Positions 20,014 through 28,731 of a stretch of DNA of 64,000 bases are shown one piece after another. Location of the stretch: NCBI RefSeq assembly GCF_001687585.2, contig NZ_CP016537.2, positions 530,001 to 594,000 of the forward strand, in the 5' to 3' direction. The notes under the pieces are model-generated. The model saw nothing but the letters and a program-made list of their open reading frames with translations. It made no database searches and had not been told where the DNA came from. The stretch's first letter is position 1; each line of letters begins with the position of its first letter. The DNA comes from Planococcus halocryophilus (GTDB lineage Bacteria > Bacillota > Bacilli > Bacillales_A > Planococcaceae). Made by a program: the position numbers and the translations under genes.

Positions 20014-20448
20014 TTGACACCAAGCGTGGAGTTGCAAAATTTGAATTTGATTGATTTATTAAGCGAACGTCATATAGCGGCACGAAAAATTGCAGAGCAG
20101 GCTTGGGATAAAGAAAGTGAAATCCAAATCTCGAATTCCGAGTGGACCATAATGGCTCACATCTACAAACAACAACCCACAATTGCATCCGTCACAAAGA
20201 ACTTAGATATTACTCGTCAAGCAACGCATAAGTTTATTAAGAATTTGGCTGCTAAAGGGTTAGTAGAAGTACAAAATGTGGAGAACAATAAAAAAGATAA
20301 ATGCATTCGATTAACAGCTGTAGGTGAAGGTTGTCATGAAAAACATGAAGTATTGAAGAAACAGCTAGAAAGCCAAATCGCTGATAAAATTGGTGCAAAT
20401 CAGCTAAAAATCCTAAAGGATATTTTAAAAGCTGAATGGGGAATTTAG
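20014..20448 (+). CDS. MarR family transcriptional regulator
   Basis: This is a winged-helix dimeric repressor. I chose TTG 20014 because AGGAGTG (20001-20007) is correctly spaced, while ATG 19984 has no ribosome site; the protein is then 144 residues. The wHTH region is visible as ISNSEWTIMAHI, TIASVTKNLDITRQATHKFIKNLAAKGLVEV and the wing NNKKDKCIRLTAVG. No efflux or oxidative-stress gene is adjacent in the same direction, so its target and ligand are unknown. Confidence 0.85.
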   Translation: MTPSVELQNLNLIDLLSERHIAARKIAEQAWDKESEIQISNSEWTIMAHIYKQQPTIASVTKNLDITRQATHKFIKNLAAKGLVEVQNVENNKKDKCIRLTAVGEGCHEKHEVLKKQLESQIADKIGANQLKILKDILKAEWGI

Positions 20449-20456
20449 TAGTCACC

Positions 20457-20507
20457 TAAAAAACGTTCCGCCTTCTCAATAACTTGAGAAGGCGGAACGT
20501 TTTTTAG
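20457..20507. terminator. Bidirectional terminator
   Basis: AAAAAACGTTCCGCCTTCTCAA and its complement form a long perfect stem ending in T6; it serves the marR gene and the convergent CarD-like gene. Confidence 0.92.
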
Positions 20508-20516
20508 AATGGAGGA

Positions 20517-21026
20517 TTAACTAATTGATTGCGGTTGTTCATCCGTGATCAAGTCGTTAATCATTTTATTGATTTCTTCAAAACTCGTGTCCAGTGCATG
20601 TGCGAGTTCTTTAAAAAGAATGATTTGTGTATTGTTTAAAAGGTTATAGTCGTGTTCATATAAAGACTCTTTTTGAATTTGAGTATCAAACTTCTTACGC
20701 AATAATCCGTTGATAACACCTGCAATTTGCATACGGTCACCTGACTGGATTTTCTTTGGCTGCGCTTTTGGGTTTTGTGGAACCTCGGATTCTGTTTCAG
20801 GGTGCTTAAAGACTTCAATAATTGCGAGTGCTTCTTCTCGTTGAAGGAGCTTTAACATAACAACCTTGTCATTATCAACGGGAGTGCTAATTGTCACTAA
20901 CGTATTTTCTAAAGGCTGTAATTGGTAGTATTTTTTTGTGACATCTGAAACAGTCATGTCGTAAATGTCATTAATTTTACAAAGGCCGTGGGTGGAATAA
21001 ATGATATGATCTCCAATAGCGAACAT
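20517..21026 (-). CDS. CarD/CdnL-like transcription regulator
   Basis: CarD/CdnL/TRCF-domain proteins bind RNA polymerase beta and influence open-complex stability. The 169 residues start FAIGDHIIYSTHGLCKINDI, the typical RID tudor-like fold (1-60), followed by an all-helical C-terminal part (about 90-165) with the TxIQKESLYEHDYNLLNNTQ region. GGAGGA precedes the ATG. A low-complexity KHPETESEVPQNPKAQPKK linker (residues 75-93) is unusual. It is alone in its transcription unit. Confidence 0.85.
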   Translation of the reverse strand: MFAIGDHIIYSTHGLCKINDIYDMTVSDVTKKYYQLQPLENTLVTISTPVDNDKVVMLKLLQREEALAIIEVFKHPETESEVPQNPKAQPKKIQSGDRMQIAGVINGLLRKKFDTQIQKESLYEHDYNLLNNTQIILFKELAHALDTSFEEINKMINDLITDEQPQSIS

Positions 21027-21215
21027 CTTTTTTCCTCCTCAAATATAACTCATCTATTACCACTATAACACACATGGTTAAAATTGTAAACTTAGTTGAC
21101 GATTTTAGGGAATAGAGAAGTTCATAAAATATATTTCTTGAAAAGTTTAGAAGTTAGTGGAAGCGGGAAAAGGTAACATATTAGTTTTGCGTTGTCAAAA
21201 CGGAGGTAGAATGAG

Positions 21216-21428
21216 ATGAAGAGAATAGAAGCAGCAAAACAGTTAATACTTGCTGAGAAGCTTAAGCATTACAATGAACGATTAGCAGATATAGAACGAG
21301 ATTTGGATTTTTTCTATAAGGAATCGATAGATGATGAAGAGTCATTAAAGGTAATCCAGGATTTGAAGAAAAACGTAGAACGTTTAAAAATAATAAAAAA
21401 TAGAGAAAAACAAGAGACAGTCGTTTGA
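21216..21428 (+). CDS. Small helical protein of unknown function
   Basis: I do not recognise this 70-residue protein. It is highly charged and almost entirely helical, with heptad-like leucine/isoleucine spacing (coiled coil likely in 5-30 and 45-65). A good ribosome site (GGAGGT) lies upstream of the ATG and a short hairpin terminator (GACAG/CTGTC plus T) overlaps the stop region, so it is a real one-gene transcription unit. Confidence 0.65.
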   Translation: MKRIEAAKQLILAEKLKHYNERLADIERDLDFFYKESIDDEESLKVIQDLKKNVERLKIIKNREKQETVV

Positions 21429-21442
21429 GGCTGTCTTTTTTA
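21415..21442 (+). terminator. Short terminator
   Basis: AGACAG and CTGTCT flank a 9-base loop, followed by T6; it overlaps the stop of the small upstream gene. Confidence 0.7.
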
Positions 21443-21543
21443 CTTGTCTTCAAGAGACTGATGGACATGAGGATATATGCTATTATTAAAACAGGATTTA
21501 ATGTAGACAACAATGAAAATTGAAAGCAACAGGAGGAAATTAG

Positions 21544-22065
21544 ATGGACAATAATGATTTATTGATCAGACTACGCTATGCGTTGGATATAAAAAATAAA
21601 GACATGGTCGAAATTTTTAAACTAGGTGGCATCGATTTAAGTAAAGACGAAGTGTTAAAAGTTTTGACGAAAACTCCCGAGAGTGATGAAGAAGATGACG
21701 ACAGCATCTGGGTTGATCACGAAGATCATGAGGATTATATTAAGGCAGAAGATTCCCTTTTTGAATCATTTTTAAATGGCTTTATTATTTTTAAAAGAGG
21801 TCGTCAAGAGCCTAAACCTGGACAACCTGAAGTTCCATCATTGACCAATGAACGCTCTAACAACTTACTGTTAAAGAAAGTGAAAATCGCATTGCAGCTA
21901 AACAGTGAAGATATGTTAGCGATTTGGGATTTAGCAGGAGTGACCGTTACAAAAGGGGAACTTGGAGCATTGCTTCGAAAAGTAGGTCATAAAAATTACA
22001 AGGAATGCGGCGATCGCTACGCGCGGAATTTCCTTAAAGGTTTGGCGATTAAGTACCGAAAATAA
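21544..22065 (+). CDS. DUF1456 family protein (YehS-like)
   Basis: DUF1456 proteins contain two tandem copies of an all-helical module. Here copy one is residues 1-80 (NNDLLIRLRYALDIKNKDMVEIF, then FLNGFIIFKRG) and copy two is about 103-173 (NNLLLKKVKIALQL, KELG-type helix, GHKNYKECGDRYARNFLKGL). The acidic insertion SDEEDDDSIWVDHEDHEDY between them is longer than in E. coli YehS. The function is unknown. GGAGGA lies just before the ATG; the gene is monocistronic. Confidence 0.88.
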   Translation: MDNNDLLIRLRYALDIKNKDMVEIFKLGGIDLSKDEVLKVLTKTPESDEEDDDSIWVDHEDHEDYIKAEDSLFESFLNGFIIFKRGRQEPKPGQPEVPSLTNERSNNLLLKKVKIALQLNSEDMLAIWDLAGVTVTKGELGALLRKVGHKNYKECGDRYARNFLKGLAIKYRK

Positions 22066-22069
22066 AAAC

Positions 22070-22117
22070 AGCACATCTACCGGTCGGCAGCATCGATCGG
22101 TAGATGTGCTGTTTTTT
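22070..22117 (+). terminator. Terminator of the DUF1456 gene
   Basis: ACAGCACATCTACCG(G) and its complement CGGTAGATGTGCTGT flank a small loop, followed by T6. Confidence 0.9.
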
Positions 22118-22170
22118 GTTTAATTAACTGATAAGTTTAAAAAAAGCAGATGATATTAAAAGAGTGCTAG

Positions 22171-22184
22171 TGATAGCGCTTTCA
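22171..22184. promoter_or_regulatory. cre site (CcpA) at the sugar transporter promoter
   Basis: TGATAGCGCTTTCA matches the cre consensus TGWAANCGNTNWCA with one mismatch. It overlaps the -35 region of a likely promoter (TATACT at 22202-22207, 17 bases downstream) upstream of the sugar-binding lipoprotein gene, which predicts carbon catabolite repression. Confidence 0.78.
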
Positions 22185-22247
22185 TTATGTGGTGCTGAAA
22201 TTATACTAAAGGTGTACTTATTTTACTCAAAGGGAGAGGGATAAATA

Positions 22248-23369
22248 ATGAGAAAGAATTTAAAAGGTGTACTGTTTCTAGTTATGCTTATGGTATTTGC
22301 ACTAGTGACTGCAGGTTGCAGCGATGACAGTGAGGGTGCATCATCATCGTCTTCAGTTGATGTAGGAATCGTCTTACCTACTAAAGACGAGCCGAGATGG
22401 GTTCAAGATGAGCAGCGCTTTAAAGATGCGTTGGCAGACTCTGATTATTCAACAGAAATTCTATTTAGCCAAGGATCTTCAGCAAAAGAAAAAGAAAATG
22501 TTGAATCCTTGTTGAACAAAGGCATTAAAGTATTAATCATCACACCTCATGATGGACCAGCAGCAGCAGCAGCTGTAGAAGCGGCAAAAAAAGAAGGCGT
22601 GACGATTATTGCTTATGACCGTTTAATCACAGATACAGACGCAGTAGATTATTATGTAACATTTGATAGTTTAGCGGTGGGTGCAGCACAGGCGCAGTAT
22701 TTAGTCGATAACGTACAAGGCCAAGACATTCCACTTTATTTATACGCAGGGGCTTCTTCCGATAACAATGCATTCTTGTTCTTCGAAGGTGCATGGAAAG
22801 TACTTCAGCCAAAAATTGCGGATGGTACGTTTAAAGTAGCCAACTCTAGCGAGGCGGAAGCATTGAAAGATTCTAGCGACTTATCACGTGAGCAATTGAG
22901 CAAAATCATTGGTCAAGTAACGACTAACTGGGATCCAAACGAATCCAAGAACAAAGCACAAACGCATTTGACGTCTGTTGGCGAAGACATGAAAGGCGAT
23001 GTAGCGGTTCTGGCACCAAATGATGGTACAGCCCGTTCAATCGCAGACGTATTTGCTTCAGATAGCGCAGTATCTAGCTATTTGATCACAGGTCAAGATG
23101 CTGAAAAAGCATCGATTCAGTACATTATCGATGAAAAACAATCCATGACGGTGTTCAAAGATGTCCGTTCATTGGTGACAGATGCAATGGGAATGGCGAT
23201 TGAAGTATTGGATGGCAACACTCCTGAAACAACAGGAACTTATGACAACGGATCAGTGGAAGTAAAAGCAAAACAGACACCGGTCATTGTTGTGGATCAG
23301 GAAAATGTTAAAGCAGAGCTAATCGATTCCGAGTATTACGAAGCAAGTGAATTTACAGGATTAGAGTAG
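22248..23369 (+). CDS. ChvE-type multiple-sugar-binding lipoprotein
   Basis: This is the extracellular binding protein of a sugar ABC transporter. The 373 residues begin with a lipoprotein signal whose lipobox ends VTAGC (C24), followed by a serine-rich linker and a type I periplasmic-binding fold: VGIVLPTKDEPRW, ITPHDGPAAAAAVEAAKKEGV, IAYDRLI, and ITGQDAEKAS. These segments match the ChvE/'multiple monosaccharide' family that binds glucose, xylose, arabinose and related aldoses. A stem-loop lies between it and the ATPase gene, as expected for a gene that needs excess product. It is the first gene of the cre-controlled transporter operon. Confidence 0.9.
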   Translation: MRKNLKGVLFLVMLMVFALVTAGCSDDSEGASSSSSVDVGIVLPTKDEPRWVQDEQRFKDALADSDYSTEILFSQGSSAKEKENVESLLNKGIKVLIITPHDGPAAAAAVEAAKKEGVTIIAYDRLITDTDAVDYYVTFDSLAVGAAQAQYLVDNVQGQDIPLYLYAGASSDNNAFLFFEGAWKVLQPKIADGTFKVANSSEAEALKDSSDLSREQLSKIIGQVTTNWDPNESKNKAQTHLTSVGEDMKGDVAVLAPNDGTARSIADVFASDSAVSSYLITGQDAEKASIQYIIDEKQSMTVFKDVRSLVTDAMGMAIEVLDGNTPETTGTYDNGSVEVKAKQTPVIVVDQENVKAELIDSEYYEASEFTGLE

Positions 23370-23379
23370 CAGACACAGC

Positions 23380-23427
23380 GAAGCGGAAAAATAGTGATGG
23401 AGTTTCTATCACTGTTCTTCCGTTTCA
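23380..23427 (+). promoter_or_regulatory. Intercistronic stem-loop after the binding-protein gene
   Basis: A 19-bp near-complementary hairpin (23380-23398 with 23409-23427) has no T-run. Such structures protect the upstream message or thin out read-through, which fits the higher need for binding protein than for ATPase and permease. Confidence 0.7.
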
Positions 23428-23459
23428 CTTGTATTTGAAGCGAGGAGGCAGGAAAAGGC

Positions 23460-24980
23460 ATGAGCGGCTATATTTTGGAAATGAGCAGCATCACAAAAGA
23501 ATTTCCGGGCGTTAAGGCACTTTCCGATGTGAATATCAAAGTGGAAAAAGGAGAAATCCACTGCCTGATTGGTGAAAATGGAGCAGGAAAATCAACTTTG
23601 ATGAAAGTGCTGAGTGGTGTTTATCCGTTTGGAACGTATCAAGGCGATATCATTTTTGAGGATGAGGTTCAGCAATTCAACGAAATCAATGACAGCGTAA
23701 AGGTTGGAATTGGGATTATTTATCAGGAGCTTGCCTTGTTTCCAGATTTAACGGTTTATGAAAACATTTTTGCCGGAAATGAAATTACAAAAGGTCCGTT
23801 TGTTGATTGGAATGAAACCATCGTTCAAGCAACTCAAATGCTGAAAAAAGTGAAACTAAACGTTACGCCTGAAACTTTGATCAAAGATTTGGGGATTGGC
23901 AAACAACAGCTCGTCGAAATCGCCAAAGCACTTAGTAAAGATGTCAAACTACTGATTCTCGATGAACCGACTGCTGCCTTAAACGAAAACGACAGTGAGA
24001 ACTTATTGGAGTTATTAAAAGAATTAAAGAATCAAGGCATTAGCTGCATCATGATTTCGCATAAATTGAAAGAAGTCATTTCCATTGCGGACAAAGCGAC
24101 GGTGCTGAGAGACGGCAAAACAATTTGCACATTAGATGCACAAAAAGGCGAGATTACGGAAAGCATTATCATCAAAAACATGGTTGGCCGTGAAATCGAG
24201 GATATTTTTCCGAAACGGCTGGACAAAAAAGTTGGAGAAACAGTGCTCAAACTGACAGACTGGTCGGCATATGATACACAACTTGGACGGAAAGTCGCAA
24301 AAAACGTCAATTTGGAATTGAAAAAAGGTGAAATTATAGGCATTGCAGGATTGATGGGCTCGGGACGGACGGAGCTTGCGCTTAGCATATTTGGTAATCC
24401 TAAAAACTACAAGCTGCAAGGTGAATTGGAAGTACACGGAGAAAAGAAAAGCTTCAAGCATACCAGTGACGCCATCAAAGCAGGAATCGCTTACGTCACA
24501 GAAGATCGCAAAGGCGATGGTTTGTTTTTGATACAAGACATCAAAAGTAATGTCTCTGCGGCTCATATGAAAGGCATTTCCAAAAAAGGTATCTTAAATT
24601 TGAACGAAGAAGTAAAAGTTGGAACAGATTATAAAAAATCTCTCAATATTAAGGCGAGTTCGCTCGAGCAAGTTGTTGGCAAATTGAGCGGTGGCAATCA
24701 GCAAAAAGTGTCCCTCGGCAAATGGCTGTTTACTGGACCAAAAATCTTGATTTTGGATGAACCCACGAGAGGTATAGATGTGGGCGCGAAATTTGAAATC
24801 TACACCATCATGAATGCATTGATCAAAGAAGGGCTCAGCATTATCATGATTTCATCAGAACTTGGGGAAATTATGGGCATGAGTGACCGGATTTATGTAA
24901 TGGCTGAAGGTGCGATAAAAGGTGAATTGGCAATCGAAGAAACGACTCAAGAGACCATTATGGAGCTCGCGACCCAATAG
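23460..24980 (+). CDS. Sugar ABC transporter ATPase (GguA/MmsA type)
   Basis: This cytoplasmic ATPase has two fused ABC modules, as in the CUT2 sugar importers. The 506 residues contain Walker A GENGAGKST (about 38-46), IYQELALFPDLTVYENI, a first signature DLGIGKQQLVEIAKAL and LLILDEPTAALNE; the second half has GLMGSGRTEL, YVTEDRKGDGLF, LSGGNQQKVSLGKWL and LILDEPTRGIDVG. The second Walker A is degenerate, as usual in this family. The gene sits between the binding protein and the permease and closely resembles GguA. Confidence 0.93.
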   Translation: MSGYILEMSSITKEFPGVKALSDVNIKVEKGEIHCLIGENGAGKSTLMKVLSGVYPFGTYQGDIIFEDEVQQFNEINDSVKVGIGIIYQELALFPDLTVYENIFAGNEITKGPFVDWNETIVQATQMLKKVKLNVTPETLIKDLGIGKQQLVEIAKALSKDVKLLILDEPTAALNENDSENLLELLKELKNQGISCIMISHKLKEVISIADKATVLRDGKTICTLDAQKGEITESIIIKNMVGREIEDIFPKRLDKKVGETVLKLTDWSAYDTQLGRKVAKNVNLELKKGEIIGIAGLMGSGRTELALSIFGNPKNYKLQGELEVHGEKKSFKHTSDAIKAGIAYVTEDRKGDGLFLIQDIKSNVSAAHMKGISKKGILNLNEEVKVGTDYKKSLNIKASSLEQVVGKLSGGNQQKVSLGKWLFTGPKILILDEPTRGIDVGAKFEIYTIMNALIKEGLSIIMISSELGEIMGMSDRIYVMAEGAIKGELAIEETTQETIMELATQ

Positions 24981-24992
24981 GAGGCAGTAACA

Positions 24993-26168
24993 ATGAATCT
25001 TTTTACGGAAGCTAAATCCATCGTAAAAGCAAATATCCGCGATTACGGTATGTATATCGCATTGATCGTCATCATGCTGACATTTACTATCCGAACAGAC
25101 GGGCTGTTTATTTCTTCACGGAATATTAGCAATTTGTTGGACTCGGCAGGCTATATTGCCGTGCTGGCTGTGGGGATGACCTTAGTCATCGTTATTCGCC
25201 ACATCGATTTATCGGTTGGCTTTGTTGCCGGCTTTTTAGGAGCAGTTGCAGCAATCTTTATGACACAGCTCGGCTTTTCAATGTGGATTACCATTCCGGT
25301 CATTCTGTTACTCGGCATTCTAGTTGGGTGTTTCAATGGATTTCTAATTGCTCAGCTGGGCATTCCTTCTTTTGTAGCGACGCTTGCCGGCATGCTCATT
25401 TTCCGGGGAGCATTGCTGAATGTGACTGAAGACACTGGAACCATTATCATCAATAACGATCAATTTAATGCAATCGGCAACGGGTTTATTCCTTCACTGA
25501 TGCTGGTTAATGGACTTCATCTTTTATCTTTATTGGTGGGTGTTGCTGCGATTATCCTGTATGTTTACAGTGAAATTTCTACGCGTAAAAACAAAATGAT
25601 TTACGGCTTTGATGTGATGTCGAGTGGTGTTTTCCTGATGAAACTAGCACTAGTTTCATCGGTTATTGCCTACATTACTTGGATTTTGGCCGGATATAAT
25701 GGATTTTCATGGACTATGGTCATCATGTTGATGGTAGTTGTTATTTATCATTTTTTGACCACAAAAACTGTTTTAGGACGCAATATTTATGCAGTGGGAA
25801 GCAATCCTGAAGCGGCTCATTTGAGTGGGATTAATGTGAAACGAATTACTTATATCGTTTTTGGGTCTATGGGCATGCTTGCTGCTTTATCGGGCTTGTT
25901 GTTTACATCCCGTTTGCAATCGGCAACCACTACAGCCGGAACGTTGTTCGAACTTGACGCCATTGCGGCGGCTTATGTTGGCGGTGTTTCAGCGGCAGGT
26001 GGAGTAGGGCGTGTCACAGGCGCCATTATCGGGGCTGTTGTAATGGCTTCTTTATCAAGTGGGATGAACCTTTTAGGTACAGGGATTTCCTACCAATACA
26101 TGATTCGTGGCGGCGTCTTGGCTGTTGCAGTTATTTTCGATGTCATGACCCGCAGACAGCGCGCTTGA
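24993..26168 (+). CDS. Sugar ABC transporter permease (GguB/XylH type)
   Basis: This is the membrane subunit of the CUT2 importer. The 391 residues have 9-11 hydrophobic segments, the early LAVGMTLVIVIRHIDLSVG motif, LGIPSFVATLAGMLIFRG and the C-terminal YVGGVSAAGGVGRVTGA followed by LGTGISYQYMIRG, all conserved in XylH/GguB. GGAGG precedes the ATG 12 bases after the ATPase stop. A hairpin terminator follows, so the transporter is a three-gene operon. Confidence 0.93.
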   Translation: MNLFTEAKSIVKANIRDYGMYIALIVIMLTFTIRTDGLFISSRNISNLLDSAGYIAVLAVGMTLVIVIRHIDLSVGFVAGFLGAVAAIFMTQLGFSMWITIPVILLLGILVGCFNGFLIAQLGIPSFVATLAGMLIFRGALLNVTEDTGTIIINNDQFNAIGNGFIPSLMLVNGLHLLSLLVGVAAIILYVYSEISTRKNKMIYGFDVMSSGVFLMKLALVSSVIAYITWILAGYNGFSWTMVIMLMVVVIYHFLTTKTVLGRNIYAVGSNPEAAHLSGINVKRITYIVFGSMGMLAALSGLLFTSRLQSATTTAGTLFELDAIAAAYVGGVSAAGGVGRVTGAIIGAVVMASLSSGMNLLGTGISYQYMIRGGVLAVAVIFDVMTRRQRA

Positions 26169-26198
26169 GCCAATTTTTGACGGATAGAAAAACTGATG

Positions 26199-26226
26199 GC
26201 ATCTCCTAACAGGAGGTGCTTTTTGT
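26199..26226 (+). terminator. Terminator of the transporter operon
   Basis: GCATCTCCT pairs with AGGAGGTGC around AAC, followed by T5. Confidence 0.8.
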
Positions 26227-26305
26227 TCATTAGAGCTAGTATTGTGAATTTTCAGCCAAGTGGTAAGATGGGAAGAGTTCGCTAACCGAAAAGGAGTAAA
26301 ATGCT

Positions 26306-27286
26306 GTGAGAAAAAAAGTGATTGTGGTTCTTTGTTCTCTTTGTGTGATCCTTGGTTTTTTCACTCTATGGTCGGCAAAGGGAGCTTTTCGGTCCGATTG
26401 GCAATTGCCCGCCGCGATTCCTGCAGATAAAGAAAGATACCGTCTAGTATTAATTACACAAGAACTGGAAACTCCTTTTTGGAACAAAGTTGGTACAGGT
26501 GCTATGACACAAGCAGCGTATGAGCAAGTGAGTTTGGCTGTGTGGGGAAGTTATGGCAACAACCGTGAAGATTTTTTGAAACAAATTGAAATCGCGCTTC
26601 ATTCCAAAGTGGATGGAGTAATTGTTCAAGGCTTGGATACCGAAGAATTCAAGCAATTGACGAGAGAGAAAGCCGCGTTTTACGGCATTCCGGTGATTAT
26701 CATAGCCAATGACGTACCAGTTGAAGAAAGTTTACGAAAAACCTTCGTGGGGTCGGATCATTACCAAGCAGGCAAAATGTTGGCGGAGCAATTGGTCAAG
26801 GACATGCCAGCAGGAGGACAGACCGTCTTATTGGGTGACAGTGAACAAGAATACAGCCAACAGCAGCGACTGCAAGGTGTCACTGAAATTTTGGCGAAGC
26901 ATGACGAAATCTCAACCGTATACGTGGAAAGCGGAAAATCGGATGAAGATATTATTGCAGTCACTCAAAATGCACTTAACCAAAACCCAGGGGTTCAAGC
27001 ATTTATCGCATTGAACGCTAATCATGTCGGACCAATGATGAAAGAAATCGGCCGACGCGCTGAGCTCGAGCCGTACCATCTATATTCATTTGACGATGGC
27101 GCCGAGACGGCTTCCTTGCTAGAGCAAGGGAAATTGGATGCCATGATTCAGCAGTCTCCTGAACAAATGGGGGAGAAAAGCGTGGAGCTCATGATGAAAT
27201 GGTTACGAAATGAAGTGGTGCCATTGGACTCTGGTGGATATATTACAGATATCCGGATTGTGAAAGGAGCGGTAGCGCAACCATGA
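26306..27286 (+). CDS. Membrane-anchored sugar-binding sensor protein (XylFII-like)
   Basis: The 326-residue protein has a type I periplasmic-binding fold (YRLVLITQELETPFWNKV, GVIVQGLDTEEF, FVGSDHYQAG, YSFDDGAETA). Its N-terminus is a single hydrophobic helix (residues 4-24) without a lipobox cysteine or clear signal cleavage site, so it is probably anchored facing outward. The start is GTG 26306 with AAGGAG nine bases upstream; an ATG at 26299 runs into a stop. Its stop overlaps the kinase start (ATGA). By analogy with XylFII of clostridia, it likely binds sugar and passes the signal to the adjacent LytS-type kinase. Confidence 0.82.
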   Translation: MRKKVIVVLCSLCVILGFFTLWSAKGAFRSDWQLPAAIPADKERYRLVLITQELETPFWNKVGTGAMTQAAYEQVSLAVWGSYGNNREDFLKQIEIALHSKVDGVIVQGLDTEEFKQLTREKAAFYGIPVIIIANDVPVEESLRKTFVGSDHYQAGKMLAEQLVKDMPAGGQTVLLGDSEQEYSQQQRLQGVTEILAKHDEISTVYVESGKSDEDIIAVTQNALNQNPGVQAFIALNANHVGPMMKEIGRRAELEPYHLYSFDDGAETASLLEQGKLDAMIQQSPEQMGEKSVELMMKWLRNEVVPLDSGGYITDIRIVKGAVAQP

Positions 27287-28731
27287 ATACGATTCAGAAA
27301 AAAATCTGGATGCTGGCACTCGTGGTACTGGCGATGATGATCGCCATCTGGCTGACGCTAACTTTCTACAACCAAAAAATACAGACCCAATACAATGACA
27401 TTCTGCAACGATACTTGCAGATGAATGAAGTCACCAGCGATAGTCAGCAAATGGTGACCGATTTGAATAATTATTTATTGATGCCATCGCAAGCTACGCA
27501 GAGTCAACTTGAAAATAGCAGAGAACAGCTTCTTGAAGTCCAGTCGACGGTCTATGAATTGAGGAATGTAGAAAATGAATTTGCATTAACCAATTACAGC
27601 CACCTCATTAGCAGTTTTGTAGAAACCGTGGATCGTTCCATCCGTTTTCAAGAACAAGAAGCCACTGAAGCATCTTTAAAGGAATTTACTGAAGCCACCA
27701 GAATTTCCATGTATATATCAGAAATGACGTTAACTATTATTGATACAGAGCTAAAAACATACGAACGGTTTTACAGAGGGATTATTGACCAATCTGCAGA
27801 ATTGAAAAAACTAGGAGTCTGGTTGTTGTTGTTAATTACAGCGGTACTGGTACTGTTCACGTATTTGTTTTCATTGAGCATTACCAAACCGATTCATCAA
27901 TTGACAAAAGCTGCGAATGAATTGGCCAAAGGGCGTTTTGATCAAGCCATTCATGTGGACACCAATGACGAAATTTCGTTTTTGGCTAAAACTTTCGACC
28001 ATATGCGAGGCAACATAAATGCGATGATTTTGGAAATTCAGCAAAAAGCACAATTGGAAAGCGAGCTGCAAGACAGCAAATTATTGCTCCAGCAGAGCCA
28101 GTTACTCAATTTGCAAAGTCAAATCAATCCCCATTTTCTATTCAATACCTTGAACACATTATCCAAAAAAGCTTATTTGGATGGGGCTGAAGAAACCAGT
28201 GACTTGTTAGTCAGTGTGGCTAGCTTGCTGCGCTATAACTTAAAGCGTATGGACCGAGCCGTGACTTTGGCAGAAGAAGCATTTGTCTTGCGTCAATACA
28301 TGGAAATTCAAAAAGCCCGATTTAGCGACCGGCTGCAGTTTTTTACGGAACTGGATGCTGCTTGTTTGAATTTGCAGATTCCAGGACTGACACTCCAGCC
28401 ACTGATTGAAAATGCAGTGATTCATGCAATCGAACCAGAAGAAGATGGCGGCCATATTTGGTTTCGCATTAAAGAGGTTAATGCAGAAGTGTGGATAGAA
28501 ATTGAAGACAATGGCAAAGGCATGGACCAGGAAAAAAGGTTGCAGTTGCTTGACGGAGCCATCACACCGGTTGAAGGCCACTCGACCGGAATCGGGTTTA
28601 CCAATGTTGTAAAAAGACTGCAGCTCTTTTATGGCAAGGAGGATTTGGTGACCATTGAAAGTGAAGTTGGTCAAGGAACTAAGATTATCTTGAAACTACC
28701 GAAAGTCAGGGGGACGGCTAACCATGATTAA
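27283..28731 (+). CDS. LytS/YesM-type sensor histidine kinase
   Basis: This membrane kinase has two membrane helices (about 8-28 and 178-200) that flank a roughly 150-residue helical outer domain, then a HAMP linker (about 200-252), a coiled coil, the His_kinase domain with the phospho-acceptor H284 in QINPHFLFNTL, and an HATPase with LIENAVIHAIEPE, DNGKGM and STGIGFTNV. The His_kinase/HATPase type pairs with AraC-type YesN regulators. It is translationally coupled to the sugar-binding sensor upstream, and its stop overlaps the response-regulator start by 8 bases. Confidence 0.94.
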   Translation: MNTIQKKIWMLALVVLAMMIAIWLTLTFYNQKIQTQYNDILQRYLQMNEVTSDSQQMVTDLNNYLLMPSQATQSQLENSREQLLEVQSTVYELRNVENEFALTNYSHLISSFVETVDRSIRFQEQEATEASLKEFTEATRISMYISEMTLTIIDTELKTYERFYRGIIDQSAELKKLGVWLLLLITAVLVLFTYLFSLSITKPIHQLTKAANELAKGRFDQAIHVDTNDEISFLAKTFDHMRGNINAMILEIQQKAQLESELQDSKLLLQQSQLLNLQSQINPHFLFNTLNTLSKKAYLDGAEETSDLLVSVASLLRYNLKRMDRAVTLAEEAFVLRQYMEIQKARFSDRLQFFTELDAACLNLQIPGLTLQPLIENAVIHAIEPEEDGGHIWFRIKEVNAEVWIEIEDNGKGMDQEKRLQLLDGAITPVEGHSTGIGFTNVVKRLQLFYGKEDLVTIESEVGQGTKIILKLPKVRGTANHD

